This document shows positions 26,729 to 38,765 of a stretch of DNA of 64,000 bases, piece by piece. Every line of letters starts with the position of its first letter. Position 1 is the first letter of the stretch. The notes below the pieces were generated by a model that saw nothing but the letters and a program-made list of their open reading frames with translations, did not search any database and was not told where the DNA came from. The stretch is from Paragonimus heterotremus (lineage: Eukaryota > Platyhelminthes > Trematoda > Plagiorchiida > Troglotrematidae), in contig LUCH01000328.1 of the NCBI GenBank assembly GCA_013368495.1, positions 95,833 to 159,832 on the forward strand. The letters run 5' to 3'. Made by a program: the position numbers and the translations under genes.

Positions 26729-27741
26729 TTATGCGCGACCAAATTATCAAATGTGAGTGTTAAACCGCTTTCGCTTGTGAGCAGTAATCAGGTTGCTTGA
26801 TCATTTTCGTAGAAGACACAGTTATTTCCTTCCAACTCAAATCGATAACCAGGAAGATCCATAACGAGCATGGCTCCGGCTGCCTACAACTGATAAAGAA
26901 GTAAGCTCAGACATCCGAACAATTCGCAGTACCAGCAAACAGGAACTGGACGGTTATTTTGTAGCTTTAGATTGATAGTTGATTTGGCATTTCAATATTG
27001 CTGATAAGAACGCAGCAGACCTTAAACCACCGCATTTGCTGGTGTTAGAAGACGCATCTCCAAACGAAGTAGCTGAGGCAAATCACGTTTTGTCGATTGA
27101 TCGATTGGGCTTCCAGTGAACTGATATGTTTTAGCCCACTCAGTTAATCAGATTGCAGCTGGGCGATCGAACGTCTGTACGTTATCTGAACTGTTTTCTC
27201 GCGTACACCTTTTGATACCCCTCTGTAACGTGATTTGTTCTAACGATCTTACAGCCATGTATGGTATTCATTTCGCCCCAGAAATGTATAGCTTCTGTGA
27301 TCTAATTCTGACTCCCCTCGTCCTTCCAATAAGCGATGTTGCTGCAACTATTCACTTTCTCAGTTCTGGGTCACCGACTGAGCGCGTTACTACACCTGCT
27401 CAGTTTTACCTGCACTCCAAAGAAATTACTAACGAAGTTGTTCTAGAAAGAAAATTTCTTGCTTTTCGTAAAATAAATTCAAGGATGATAGTTTCGATGA
27501 TTAGTGGTTCACCTATGATGATGAGGAACAAGCATGTGAATAGTGTTGGCCAAAACGTTCATTTTATGACGGTATATATAATGTGTGATCGGAACCAGCA
27601 GGCGAGCACGATTTGAACTGGAATTGGGGACGGAGCGTACTGCTGTGTTGTCGTTGCCATTTTAGATATCGTTTGTGTAAGTCGTGTGCATGGCTTACTG
27701 GGCCTCGGGCTCATGGTTGTTCGTGTTACTTCCTTTCACAG
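26729..27741. other. Unassigned DNA with a possible degenerate SINE head
   Basis: About 1 kb without a supportable gene. An open frame at 27212-27616 (134 codons, plus) has no recognisable domain and is within chance length. Around 27600-27662, read on the minus strand, an A-box-like AATGGCAACG and a B-box-like AGTTCAAATCGTGC are spaced roughly as in the SINE family. This could be a sixth, badly decayed copy but is too weak to call. Confidence 0.4.
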
Positions 27742-27814
27742 GATTCTTGCTGGAACCCACTACTTCGGAAGAACGTTGTCCCCCGGTGTCTCCACGTTGC
27801 TCCAAAGTTGTTCC
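27742..27814 (+). other. Possible internal exon (73 nt)
   Basis: A pyrimidine-rich acceptor (TTACTTCCTTTCACAG, ending at 27741) and a consensus donor (GTAAGT at 27815-27820) enclose 73 bases with richer G+C than the surroundings. All three plus-strand frames are open, so the frame cannot be chosen and no protein family is recognised. Such pairs also arise by chance in 64 kb. Confidence 0.22.
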
Positions 27815-30800
27815 GTAAGTGTAACGTACATCCAAACTAAAGACGGTTGGCTTGCATATTACACATATGCTGGACGATGTTGTGACCATGCAAAGTTCAG
27901 CTTTCTAACTGGCACCTTTCCATAAACGGATGTCAGATGCTGATCGAGCTTTTTATAATTCGATGGGCCTCAACACCGCCCATTCAGCAATATTAGCTTT
28001 GATAATGACCTGAATCATGCACTCTGATGATTATGCTTTTCGGAAATTGCGATTTGTGACGTTACTGCACCAGACGTCACAATCGTTACGTCGAATCCCC
28101 AATACCCACCAGAATGGGTCAATCGAAAATCATTCAAAATAACCAGATAAGACAGCAGTGAATTTCTGCATGCAAAGGACTATCGGGACAACAATGCATA
28201 GCATACGCTGTTCAAAACCATATACATATATATCCATATCCCGAAGAGGAATAATAATAGTCGTTGGGTGGAACCAAAAACGGCTACCCTGTAAATCGGT
28301 TACCTCTGTGCACGATATTCAAAACGTCATTAGGTACAGCATGCAGTAATGTCGGAATCTGAACAAACAAACATAAAACACTACAAAACTTGTCTCGTCG
28401 ATTATATATCTGTAGGCAACGGAAACCACAGTAATAAATGCTTCAAAGCTAGCATAACTAATACTGATGTGTTTTCCAATCTTATATTCAGTCAAGTGGT
28501 CGCCAAACTTAATTATCGAAGTACAGTTTTAGAAAAACAGACGCCGCACAAACCCACATTCATGCTTGCTGATCGGTAAGATATCGAAATCTGTCACGTT
28601 TATTTTATTCTACCAGTCGTATGCGGGAATTCGGAAGGAGCAGTTATCGCTCTTTACATTCAGAAAACTGAAGCTCCTTCTGACGTTCTCCTTTCCTTCG
28701 GGCTCTTCAGATTCTCACGTTGCACGCGATTTTAAAGCACTGATCTGATTCTCCCGATTCTACCACTGTTCTCTTGATCACAGTGAATACATCAGAAGAG
28801 ATAAATTGGCTTCTGCTTACAACAGTCTTGCAAGTGTCGATGTGTTTCTTCTTTACCGTGTTCATATCGTGTAACGGCTGTCCCAAAGAGTCAAGTGTAT
28901 TTGCCAATGAGTGTGAAGCCAAACGTAATTCAACCAGCCACCGTGATTTAATTCTTTCCCCTCCTGTTAATTTTGTGCAAGATGTCCAGCGGCTTAACCC
29001 TGCGCGCCGCACTGTGCCACCTTGTACAGAGACACGTCCTCTAAAAATGTATAAGTTCAGATGAAGTGTCCCCGGTGGCTTTTCTCAGAAATCTGACAGC
29101 AACACTAATGAATAGTTTGGTAACTTCCCTAATTCAGAAGAGACTCACTGGTGTAAACTATGCGATTCGGCCAGATTCTAACCAACGACAGAAACAGCGT
29201 ACCCAGACACGGATAGCGCTGCATCAACTGAGGGATGAAGCCCAGTCGATAGGTTGACGTTACCGTACTTCGATTCCGCTGTCCATTAAACTTACCGTTT
29301 CATATGGAATCCGTGGAAAGTATGTACGGGATCGAATGCTCTGGCAGGATTCCCCCGAAAGTTCATTCCGGAAAAACCTGAAGCCAATGTGGTGTGTTGA
29401 AACTTTACTACAAATAAGCCGATTGGTAGATGAGTAAATCTGAAGGAGAAGCAAGCGCGAATCGCTTCAGATGAATTTGAACCAACGATAAAAATAGTGA
29501 GCGGACAGGCAGAAAGTAATAGTTCTTTAGAATTCAATTGATTTCTCCGATAACTTAGGGGAATCCATGACACACTGAGTTTGATGAGTCACTGAGTCAA
29601 AACAGGACACTCCTAGGCTGCTAGTAAAGTATGGTCGCTCATATGATAGAGTGCCCGCCTTATTTTGACATGATGTTCCTGTCGCTGGTTTTAATTTGGA
29701 GAAGTTGAAGATTTTTCATGAAAATGTATCCAACGAGAGCCATTTAACTTAGTTAACGGGAAGGATGTTACTAATAAAAAAACAGCAGTCTTTAAATGTA
29801 ATTTTTCCTGACTTGCAAACCAAATCGGTAACGTCAGTTTAAGCATTTTTCTAGTGCGCTTGTTTTGTTCAAGTGAAATAGTGTCAGTTTGTTTTATTTT
29901 CATATAGATTGAACATTGTATTTTATTCTATTTTGGCTTAATCAGGGACTTCATTTGGATCCTGGTGTCCATGATGGGCTATTTTCCTCACCCGTGCCAT
30001 CAGTCTATTGTCCTTGTCAGACTTGATACCGGAACACGTCTTCCGCCGTATGTGTATCTCAGAAGATTGAATTCACTTTCACAAAATAATGTCTTCATAG
30101 CGAACCGGACAGTAGTGAAATTGCTAATAGTGTACATCTGATTATACTCCTTTCAAGCGAGTAGATTAAGCCAACTACATAATGATAGGTGGAAAACATT
30201 GTTATCTGCACCAAAACTAAAACCAGTCATTCTGAGGTTAACGTAACCAAGGCTACGACACTGAGAATCTCATAGCATTATCTGTTAGCTGGGATGGACT
30301 GTAAATAATTGGATTCGCCAAAAACGCAAACGAATTGCTGCAAGATACGCCTTAGGATTTTACACTTGTTTAGAAACACTTTATTCCCAAAGCTTCTGTT
30401 AATGTACCGATTGCTTCCAGAAAGTCACTAATAGACGTAAGTTGAGACATGAGTGGCATGAATGCTGTACTGCGGATATTCGCTGACAGTCATTAATGCT
30501 GAAAACCAGTACTCTTCAAATATAAAGTGTATTATTCTGACAATACCCGGTGAACAGTTTTATGTGGTTCAGGGCTGCTAACTCTACTACATTATTCGTG
30601 GATCTTTCGCAAATGGAGGAATGGTGTGGTAATTTTATAACTGACACCGGTGATCAAAACAAGTAAACGATGCAAACACTTTTTACTTTGTATCTAAACG
30701 TGCATAAGACTAATTCGGTTTTTGAAAATCACCTACTAGGTTCGTCTAGTATATATTTCGAGAAACGTCCTACAATGATTCTTGGTGAGAATGCTTCTGC

Positions 30801-33775
30801 TTACGTGCAAGAAAAATATTCTGGATGGAATGCCCATCAAAAAGACAACCCTGTTAACTCGAAACAGTTAACCAAGCTGGTAGTGAGGATGCCCGAACTC
30901 GTACTTTAAAGTCATAGGGACCACATGTTTATACATTAAAATGAAAGACTTGTGATAATGTGAAAATAGTTTCCTGCATTCTAAATAATGTCTACCATAC
31001 GTGCTTTCAGGATATCCATGCTAATTTTCAGACTAAATAAAACGTTAGAAGTCCAACTTCAAACCCAATATGGCTGGATGTACGTTACAAGCAGGAACTT
31101 TTAAACACATGAAATAAACCGGTTGTGCTCAATTACGGTAGATGCCAGGTACCACAACAAACACGTGCTTCAAATTGTGAACAAATCTTGGTACATTTTA
31201 GGTCAAATGACTGCAGCATCATAGCTGCTGACTGCTTCGATGCTTTTCAAACTTAGAATATTACAGTATTTCCATTGAACAAATAAAAGTAAATTGGACA
31301 GAAATGTAGTAAATCTTAGATGTGACAATTGTTGAGGGTGTCAATGTTAACGGCAGAACAAAGGTCACGTTTGATAGTTATATTCAAGCCAGAAATAAAC
31401 CATTGCAATAACACACCTAAAAAAACAGTAAATCTATCTGATATTCCTCCCCTCCAGCTTATGAACTAGACAGAATGTGTCTCAATCAGTTAGTTTATCA
31501 ATTAATGTAAAACAAACTTACAAGACAAATTAGCTGCGCTTGTTAAGAGCGTGTAGTTATCTAAACGAATGTTCTCAAGCGTAATCTTAGTTTGAAAGTT
31601 GCGTACTATCCGATAGACGCACAATGCCAGGCAGACTAGTTAAATTAGTATACAAAAACTCGGGTTTTAGATAAACACAATTGCGTTCACACTATCGGAG
31701 AGAATTCCACACTAAACCAACGTTTAGACTATTGTATAAATTGAACAATGGCTTTTCCACTAATTAATTAGAAACCTTCAGGGTTATCAGGGAAAAAAGT
31801 TTACCTGATCACCATTTAGGTTGCCAATAATCGACTGAAGTCCTACATCTCATTGATAATTTTTAATTCAACTTTCCAGTTGAATGAAAAATTCCGGGTT
31901 ATTGATTTTTTTAATCCTGCAGTCGACTAGTGTATCTCATATCTATAAAAATCGTAGTCTTGATTAACGTCTAGCAGAACAGTTAATTTGTGTTTATTGA
32001 CGATGTTTAAATTACACTAATGTGTGTGCTCCTAGATGCAACTGCCTTCGAAATGTTTTGACAAAATCTTCCGATATAAGTTTGTTTTCAAAATCTACTG
32101 TAACTAATGACCCATAATATAACATAGCGCAAATGCACGTACATGCGTTGAACTGTGAAAGAAAAGTTATTATTGTCACTCACGGTTTTAAGAGAGAGAG
32201 AAAAACAATAGTTAATGCATCACAAACGGCCACAAGCCTTTCTAAACAAACGTAAGCGAACACCTGGTTACGCATTTAAATACAACACAACTGCTAACAG
32301 TACGAGGTCGTATTGGGCTGTAAAAATACATTTTCTTCATGAAACATCTAACCCGGTTAAGTGCTGCACATTAACTCTTCTCATTAATGACAGTGCAACT
32401 TCTACAGCCAATGACGTACAAGTTTTCTTCACTGCGTAACAGCGATTAACCTTTTCGGGTGTATCACATAATGCAAAACTGTAGGTTACCTCGATACAAT
32501 TTTTAAACATGGAGGATTTAATCAAATCAGTAACACCTGTATATACAATTCGGACATGAAATTAAGTAAATCGGCTAGAACCCATTTGAGCAAATACAAC
32601 TAAAGATGGTTCACTCAACTTTTTGCATACATCTCTGAGTTGTGAATTTTAATCCTCTCGCCTAATGGCTATGAATGACAGCAACGATTATGCAACAATA
32701 CTTAAACGAATATTTGGCATCTATTTGGTTTTCTGTGGTAGACAGACGGTTTGCATGCGGATAAGCTAGTTTTACTATTTCAATAGTCATGTTTAATTTA
32801 TTTTGCTGTAGCGGTGTTGAGCCAACCATTCTGGGGTGGATTCAACCACCCGCAGTGACAAGGGCCGTTTCATCCTGCTGATGTCGTTGATATCGTAACT
32901 TCACGCGCACTGATAAATCGCGTTAATTGCATTGAAAAAAAGCGACAGTACACTCATATACGGAGAAATATCCATCTGAAACCCTGTAACATACCTAAGT
33001 GGTGTACTAACAGATGCCTACATTTTAGTGTTCACTATATTCTGTTAATAATGTGTGTTGATGCGTAATAAAATACGGAGGTCACATGCATATTAACAGC
33101 TGGATATAACATGGGTCTGCATAAATTGTCTACTGTTTTCAGTTGTAGGCAGGTCTGCATCTTTTATGTTCTCTATTTATGTAAGCAACTAATGACATTA
33201 AATGAAACGTATAGAAAATATATGCATAGCGCTAATCGTGAGAAATTATCACCGTGAAGATCGCGCCATAGTACCTAACAGATTAGAACCCAATATTGGA
33301 GTAGACTGAAGACGATCAAATGTTCGTGATGTTCAATTTGAAACTAACAGGTCACTCATCGGTAACAGTGATAAAACCTCAAAGTGTACCACTAAAGAGA
33401 TTAATTATAAGCTCAACACAACGTTTGCATTCGTTATGCTAGTCTTACCATTTTATACGTACAAATACTAGTTGTGGATACCCAACTGGTTTACTTAGGC
33501 GGTTTGAAATACGTGAATGAAAGTGACTCCTTGCAAGTGAGTATAGAGTCGTGTAATACAGAATGGCATGACTTGCATCCTGCTTGACTCTATCGTTTTC
33601 ACACTCCACATTTCGCAAATACAAAATGTACACTATAAAAACAATTAGGGTTGCATACAACAAAACGTAAAAACACCATCCACTATAAAACGGTGAACCA
33701 CGTGCTCACCGCTACAGTTTACACCGATATTTGTAATCATATAAACCCAGCTCTTAATGTGTGATAAACTTACAG
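27815..33775. other. Unassigned non-coding DNA
   Basis: About 6 kb. Between 28.7 and 29.6 kb both strands carry overlapping open stretches of 60-100 codons (28774-29064 plus, 28707-29012 minus, 29292-29573 minus) in somewhat G+C-richer sequence. I could match none to a gene or retroelement domain. A short (AG)5 tract lies at 32191-32200. The rest is plain AT-rich sequence. Confidence 0.55.
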
Positions 33776-33913
33776 CTGTTCCTCCTAGAACCATGTTAAT
33801 CCGACGTGAACAAAATACATTAAGTCGCGAACGACTTTCGAATACAATTCAGCAAGCAGTTAATTTCAATTACATGATACAAACAGCACTCCTTCTTCTA
33901 GACGGCTTATTAG
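33776..33913 (+). other. Possible internal exon (138 nt)
   Basis: An acceptor-like TTACAG ends at 33775 and a donor-like GTAAAC starts at 33914. The 138 bases between are a multiple of three and open in one frame, giving about 45 residues: a basic start (LIRREQNTLSRERLS), a helix-like middle (NTIQQAVNFNYM) and a leucine-rich end (ALLLLDGLL). The polypyrimidine tract is weak, and the frame stays open past the donor to a TGA at 33958-33960. No family is recognised. Chance remains a fair explanation. Confidence 0.2.
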
Positions 33914-36900
33914 GTAAACTAAGTATAAAACACAACGAAACACCGCAAGCATGTTTTTGACAAGGATTCATCATTGTTTTACTCACTGTATATAGAAGTA
34001 CTCTTCCGGTGAAAGAAAAGATAGCAGCAACCGAATTTGCCTTCTATTCTGCGTGTGAGATATTCTCAGGTTCGCTTCTTATTACAAGAGTGACACAAGA
34101 AGAAACCTAAGTTGTCCTGTAGAGTACTGGTTAAAAATCTGCAGACAGCAGGCTTATTTTTACACCTTGAAAGTTAGCCGCTGAAACGATGAGATTGTGG
34201 TGGCCGACTTTTACGTACAAGTTGTAATTTCCATTAAATCTTTTGAAATTTCATGAGACATGCCTGTATCAGTGACCCATCAGCTTGCTCAAAGCAGTGA
34301 ATGCAGAATATATCAACGTTAATAATTAATCTGACGGCAAGGGACGTCTCATTTTATTCTATCGGGAATTGGATGATACACTGTTCTCCAACAGGCTTTT
34401 CTTTTGCAGAGTTCTTAAAATTTGTATGATTTTTAAAAGACACTGATGATTTTTCTCTTATAAAGTAAACACATGGTAGAAAATAAGTTTTTGTCATTAT
34501 AATAACATTGAAGGTGAACTAAACAATAAATACTATCTTCTTATAGTTAACTGCACACATGACTGTGTGTCTATTGAAGACATCCTTAAATTTTCAAATT
34601 CTTTTTCCATATCCTGCCAAAAGAATTGAAAATTCGTTTTTGGAATCAGGTCAATTATTAATATATTTTCCAATAATGAGAACAGAATTAATTCTCACCC
34701 AAAACGTTTTGACAAAATAGGTCATTCACCAGCAGATCTCATTCAACCTTGTGTCAAGGTCCAAACAATCAGTCTTTCAATATAGATCACCGAAGTGACA
34801 TGAGATTACGATGATGAACACCCACAAACATTAGGGGTTGTTTATATTGGTTAGTACTGTACAACTATGTGCCCAAGTGTGAACTAACTGGAAGTTTTAA
34901 AATTATTTTTGTCAGTGACTCCAGAGGAAGAAAACATTATTACCATCTTCCATCGCACTCACCAAACTTTCAAACAAGAATAACTAATATTGCCCATTAG
35001 TATGAATGCTGCTTCAACGAGATAGATTGTTCCATGCTGTGAGGCAATCTTCTACCGCCTACGTCAACATTCCAACACAATTTTTTTCCGATCAACAGTA
35101 TCTCGAAAGTATGGGTAGAAATGTCTTACCACCAGAAAAATCTTTGAAACTCATGAAAATTTTGTCACTCTTCTGCATCGCAAATTATGTTGAGTATAAC
35201 GAACGTTAGGGGTTCTATTCGAGGTTTGGTGCACATTCTTCAGATAAGTTTGTCATTATACCCAATGAAAACCTGCTGATAAATCAAGCAAAACGTCTGA
35301 TTTTCATTCAATGATGAAACAAGCTAACTTGATCCAACGTTTCATTTGTAAGTGTTGCATATCTTACGATTCATCAGCTTAGTAGATATTGGAGGAAACG
35401 AGTTCAAACATTAATGCTAGCGCGATTCGGACCATTGTGTCTAGTTGCTTGGTCTTGATTACATGGACAGTGGAATGGGTATGAAAAGGCAACATAACAT
35501 GTGTAATAGGCCCATCATGTAAATGGACGCACCACTGTGAGAAACTGGATACTTCAGGGAGACGGAACCGAACACCTAGTGGTAAGCCAAACGAAACTAG
35601 AGGAACTGAAACATACTTCGCTCTCTCCAGTATGTAAGTTTTAATTTGCTTCCAGTTAATCCAGCAGACTTGGTTAATCAGCTCCGGCAAATCGGTTGTT
35701 ATACTGCCTGCTTCATAGGAAAACATGTTACGGGAAACACAGTGACATTTCCAAACAATCTGGATTACATCTGAAGACTTAAGTGCACCCTAGAAACATA
35801 ATGAGCAATTATTTTTGTTGTTATCTAGGTCTATACACTTATCCTTCTGAAGCTGTAGCTTTTAAAAAACGGTAAGATACATCCGGAATATCTGCCTACA
35901 TTGTGAAATGTATTTACCCTTGATTTACAAAACATATGTTTGCAAACACATTCATCTGATTTCCGAGAAGATTTTTATTTTGTCTGAATAGCTCAACACT
36001 ATCGCAGTTTCCTTCGGTCATTGTCCCGGTTGCCTTTCAAAAATTTCATCACGCCATCCTCGATGCAGGTTGTGACCAAAAACAAAAAGGTTTCATATTT
36101 GAGTTATTCAATTTCTAAACTTAAAATAGATATCCTTTCAAATATAGCTCAAGCTTGACGCTTTCCCACTTCTTTGTAATTCATACAATATCATCTGCAC
36201 GTCGATTTTGAAACATGGAAAATATCATGTGACCACATATTTGCCCATTCTGAAGTTTTGTCCTAAAATGTTTGGCCAATAATAGGCCTAACGGTCACGA
36301 CATCTAAAGTGTACCCTATGTGAGTAGCAATAAAGTAGTCTCCTCAGCTTCTCTGATGGTATTCTTATATCGATGCCGCAACTTCTTTCATTTTGCCCCA
36401 GAAACTCAACCACCTCATTCAACGAAACCTTTGTAAAGAATGGTGGGACGTCCAGCGAGAACAAGTGCTGTTGTATTGTACCTATTTGCTTCGGCATTTA
36501 GACAAACTCAAAAGGATTTCTCTGACATTAAACCGACGGTTTTATTCTAACCATTCCTGCAAACGCGGCTAACCAATTTTCCAGTTGCATGATATAAAAA
36601 TTATACATACCCAACCTTAGTAAAAGCGGAACTTCGGTTTGGTGCTGCCTGGGTAACCGATATGTCTAGGAATTACGGTGCTTACTAGTCTGTTTTTACA
36701 AAGGACCTGTGACTCAATCGGACGCTTTTGTGTGTTGCGTTTAAGGTCTCCTAGTGAAAATATCCACTGACTACTTCTTCACTCGTTCCATCTGCCATAC
36801 CAGGAACATAGGGCTTACCTCCCAGTGATCTATTTAGTTAAAATAAAACTGGTTTTTAGATAAGACGAAAAATCTCACAGTCATCCAGGCTCTGAGCAGT

Positions 36901-38629
36901 GTTATGTTGTTAATCAGCCTTGTAGAACCCAATGAATCGAAGTGATCCCCAGTCAGTCCGTTGTTTGTTGTCGATGACCCGGTCAGCCACTGCTAGTATG
37001 ATTAGAATATCACCACCAGCATTTCAGATATGTGATTTGGTGATGTGAGTATAACGCTGATTTATTCAAACATGTTTTAAAATGGCCTTTTAGCTTTGAA
37101 TACCTAAGCCTACACTCAAGACAACAAACTGATCATTCAAATGGTCCATATTCAACAACGAAACGATAAAGTGTTGGTAAGAAAACTGCGCGTGTTGCTA
37201 TGGATTTATCAAAATTGAGCAGTGGAATTGATAGGTTTACCGTTTTATACAGAGTTCTTACCTCCGTTTGAATACCTCTCTATTTCGGGCTGTTAAGTAT
37301 ACAGACATTGCATAGTTTACCGTGTTTAGTTCTCTCCATGTCATTCTGAAGAAAGCCGACCAAAGAAAGCCCCACATCTGTAATCGCTGCCTATTTGGTC
37401 AAATTAGATCGTCAGATAAACCTGACTCGTTCACCCGAGCTGATCTACGGACTCTTTCGGGTCAACTGGAAACCATCCAGAGGTTGCATAAAGGATATGA
37501 CAGAGAATGCTACAGTTTGCTCAGCCTCAATATCAGTAGGCGTTTAAAGCCGTCTCCTTAAAACATTTGTTCTCCTTGGCCGTGCATTCATTCCAGTGTC
37601 TGCGTGCTTAAGAACAAGTAACTAAGGCTAATGATTTGAGTCAGAGCCACATCAATAGTTAATGTTGTCTTCGGCCGAAGTGGGGTTAAACCGAAAGTAT
37701 TTTACAGAATAAAACTATGAAAGCTAAAGGCGCGTAGGAGCGTAAACTACGTTTTCTTCGCGCCACTGCTTGAAGAACCTAGGCAGACAAAGTGACCAAC
37801 ATAATCACTTGCGTCCGTGTCACAACGCACATATCAACACCCCACACCCTCCTCCTGGAAACTCGCTCTCTGACCCGATAGACAGACCACTTGTCTGGCT
37901 ATGCACCAAGGTGCAAAACAGCCGATTAATTTCAATGAAGTAATTCTTATGACACATCTGGGTCATTGAAGACCCGTACGGGGGGTGAGGTTTTGACCGC
38001 CTGATGCTCATGTTTGTTCCTTCCTTCTAAGGGTTTGATGGTGATAAAGTTTTGTAGGCGATAGGTGACAGCAGAAAAGGTGACAGGTTAGCCATTCCGG
38101 ATATTGTACGTTTAATGGTTACGCAAAATGATATAACGCACTTGAAGTATGTGTACTAGTAGAATAACCATCTAGCAAGCATCTTGGTTGGTTCTTTGTT
38201 CCTACCTCGCAAAATCTGAAGTACTGTTGTTCGATTTATGTAATCCAAAATATAACCATAAGCCAGAACACACTGACAACCCCATATCTTTTATAATACG
38301 TCGGCAGAATAAGATGGAATGGACCGACTGAAGCATCTTGTGTCGTTCGAGAACGTCACTATACGGATCGCGGGTGATCAGTCGACCAATGACTCTTAAG
38401 AGTAGGGGTTTCTTGGGCAATACCAACGCGATTGATACACCGGTTGATAGACATTGTAGGAAACAGCCTTCTACAGAAATTGGAGTTATCTGTGTGGCAA
38501 CCGCGAATGCTCTTGGGGCCAACTTTTAGTGGTACTCGCGAAAGCAATTAGAACCAATATAAACTAGGCAAGTGTCAATAACTGGACATAAATCACAATT
38601 GGCTGCTGGGCTTGTAATCTCCTAGACTT
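33914..38629. other. Unassigned AT-rich non-coding DNA
   Basis: About 4.7 kb. The part around 34.4-34.7 kb is especially AT-rich. The longest frame, 35379-35726 on the minus strand (115 codons from ATG), has a hydrophobic, His-containing translation without a recognisable motif; pyrimidine-rich sequence near its start could be an acceptor, but no matching donor was found. Overlapping frames on both strands at 38202-38547 are shadows of one another in a locally G+C-richer stretch. Confidence 0.55.
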
Positions 38630-38765
38630 TTACTCAGCCCATTCCAAAAAAGAAAGTTGGGCTCAGTTTTCATTTATGTTAGAGCTCGTCCGTAACACAT
38701 TGTTGCTACGGTCGAGTTCTGAACTCTTACCGCGCCTTCATGATGCAGTCCTTTTGAACACTGCA
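38630..38765 (-). repeat. tRNA-derived SINE, copy C
   Basis: Read on the minus strand: a decayed head with ATCATGA at the anticodon-loop position and a B-box relic (AGAGTTCAGAACTCG), followed by GGACGAGCTCTAACATAAAT and a body ending near GGAATGGGCTGAGT. The GACGAGCTCTAAC string is identical to copy B and the spacing from B box to this string is similar. The A box is not clear, so the 5' edge is approximate. Confidence 0.6.

Noticed and set aside
28707..29573. A retroelement polyprotein fragment suggested by clustered open frames on both strands.
   Set aside because: Reading the frames showed no reverse transcriptase, integrase, protease or gag motif, and stops interrupt every extension.
35379..35726. 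A 115-codon minus-strand gene or exon.
   Set aside because: No family recognised, no matching donor, and the length is within chance expectation.
37322..37561. A 79-codon frame with CNRC that might be a zinc-finger fragment.
   Set aside because: Only one Cys pair is present, with no matching His or Cys pair at finger spacing, and no splice context.
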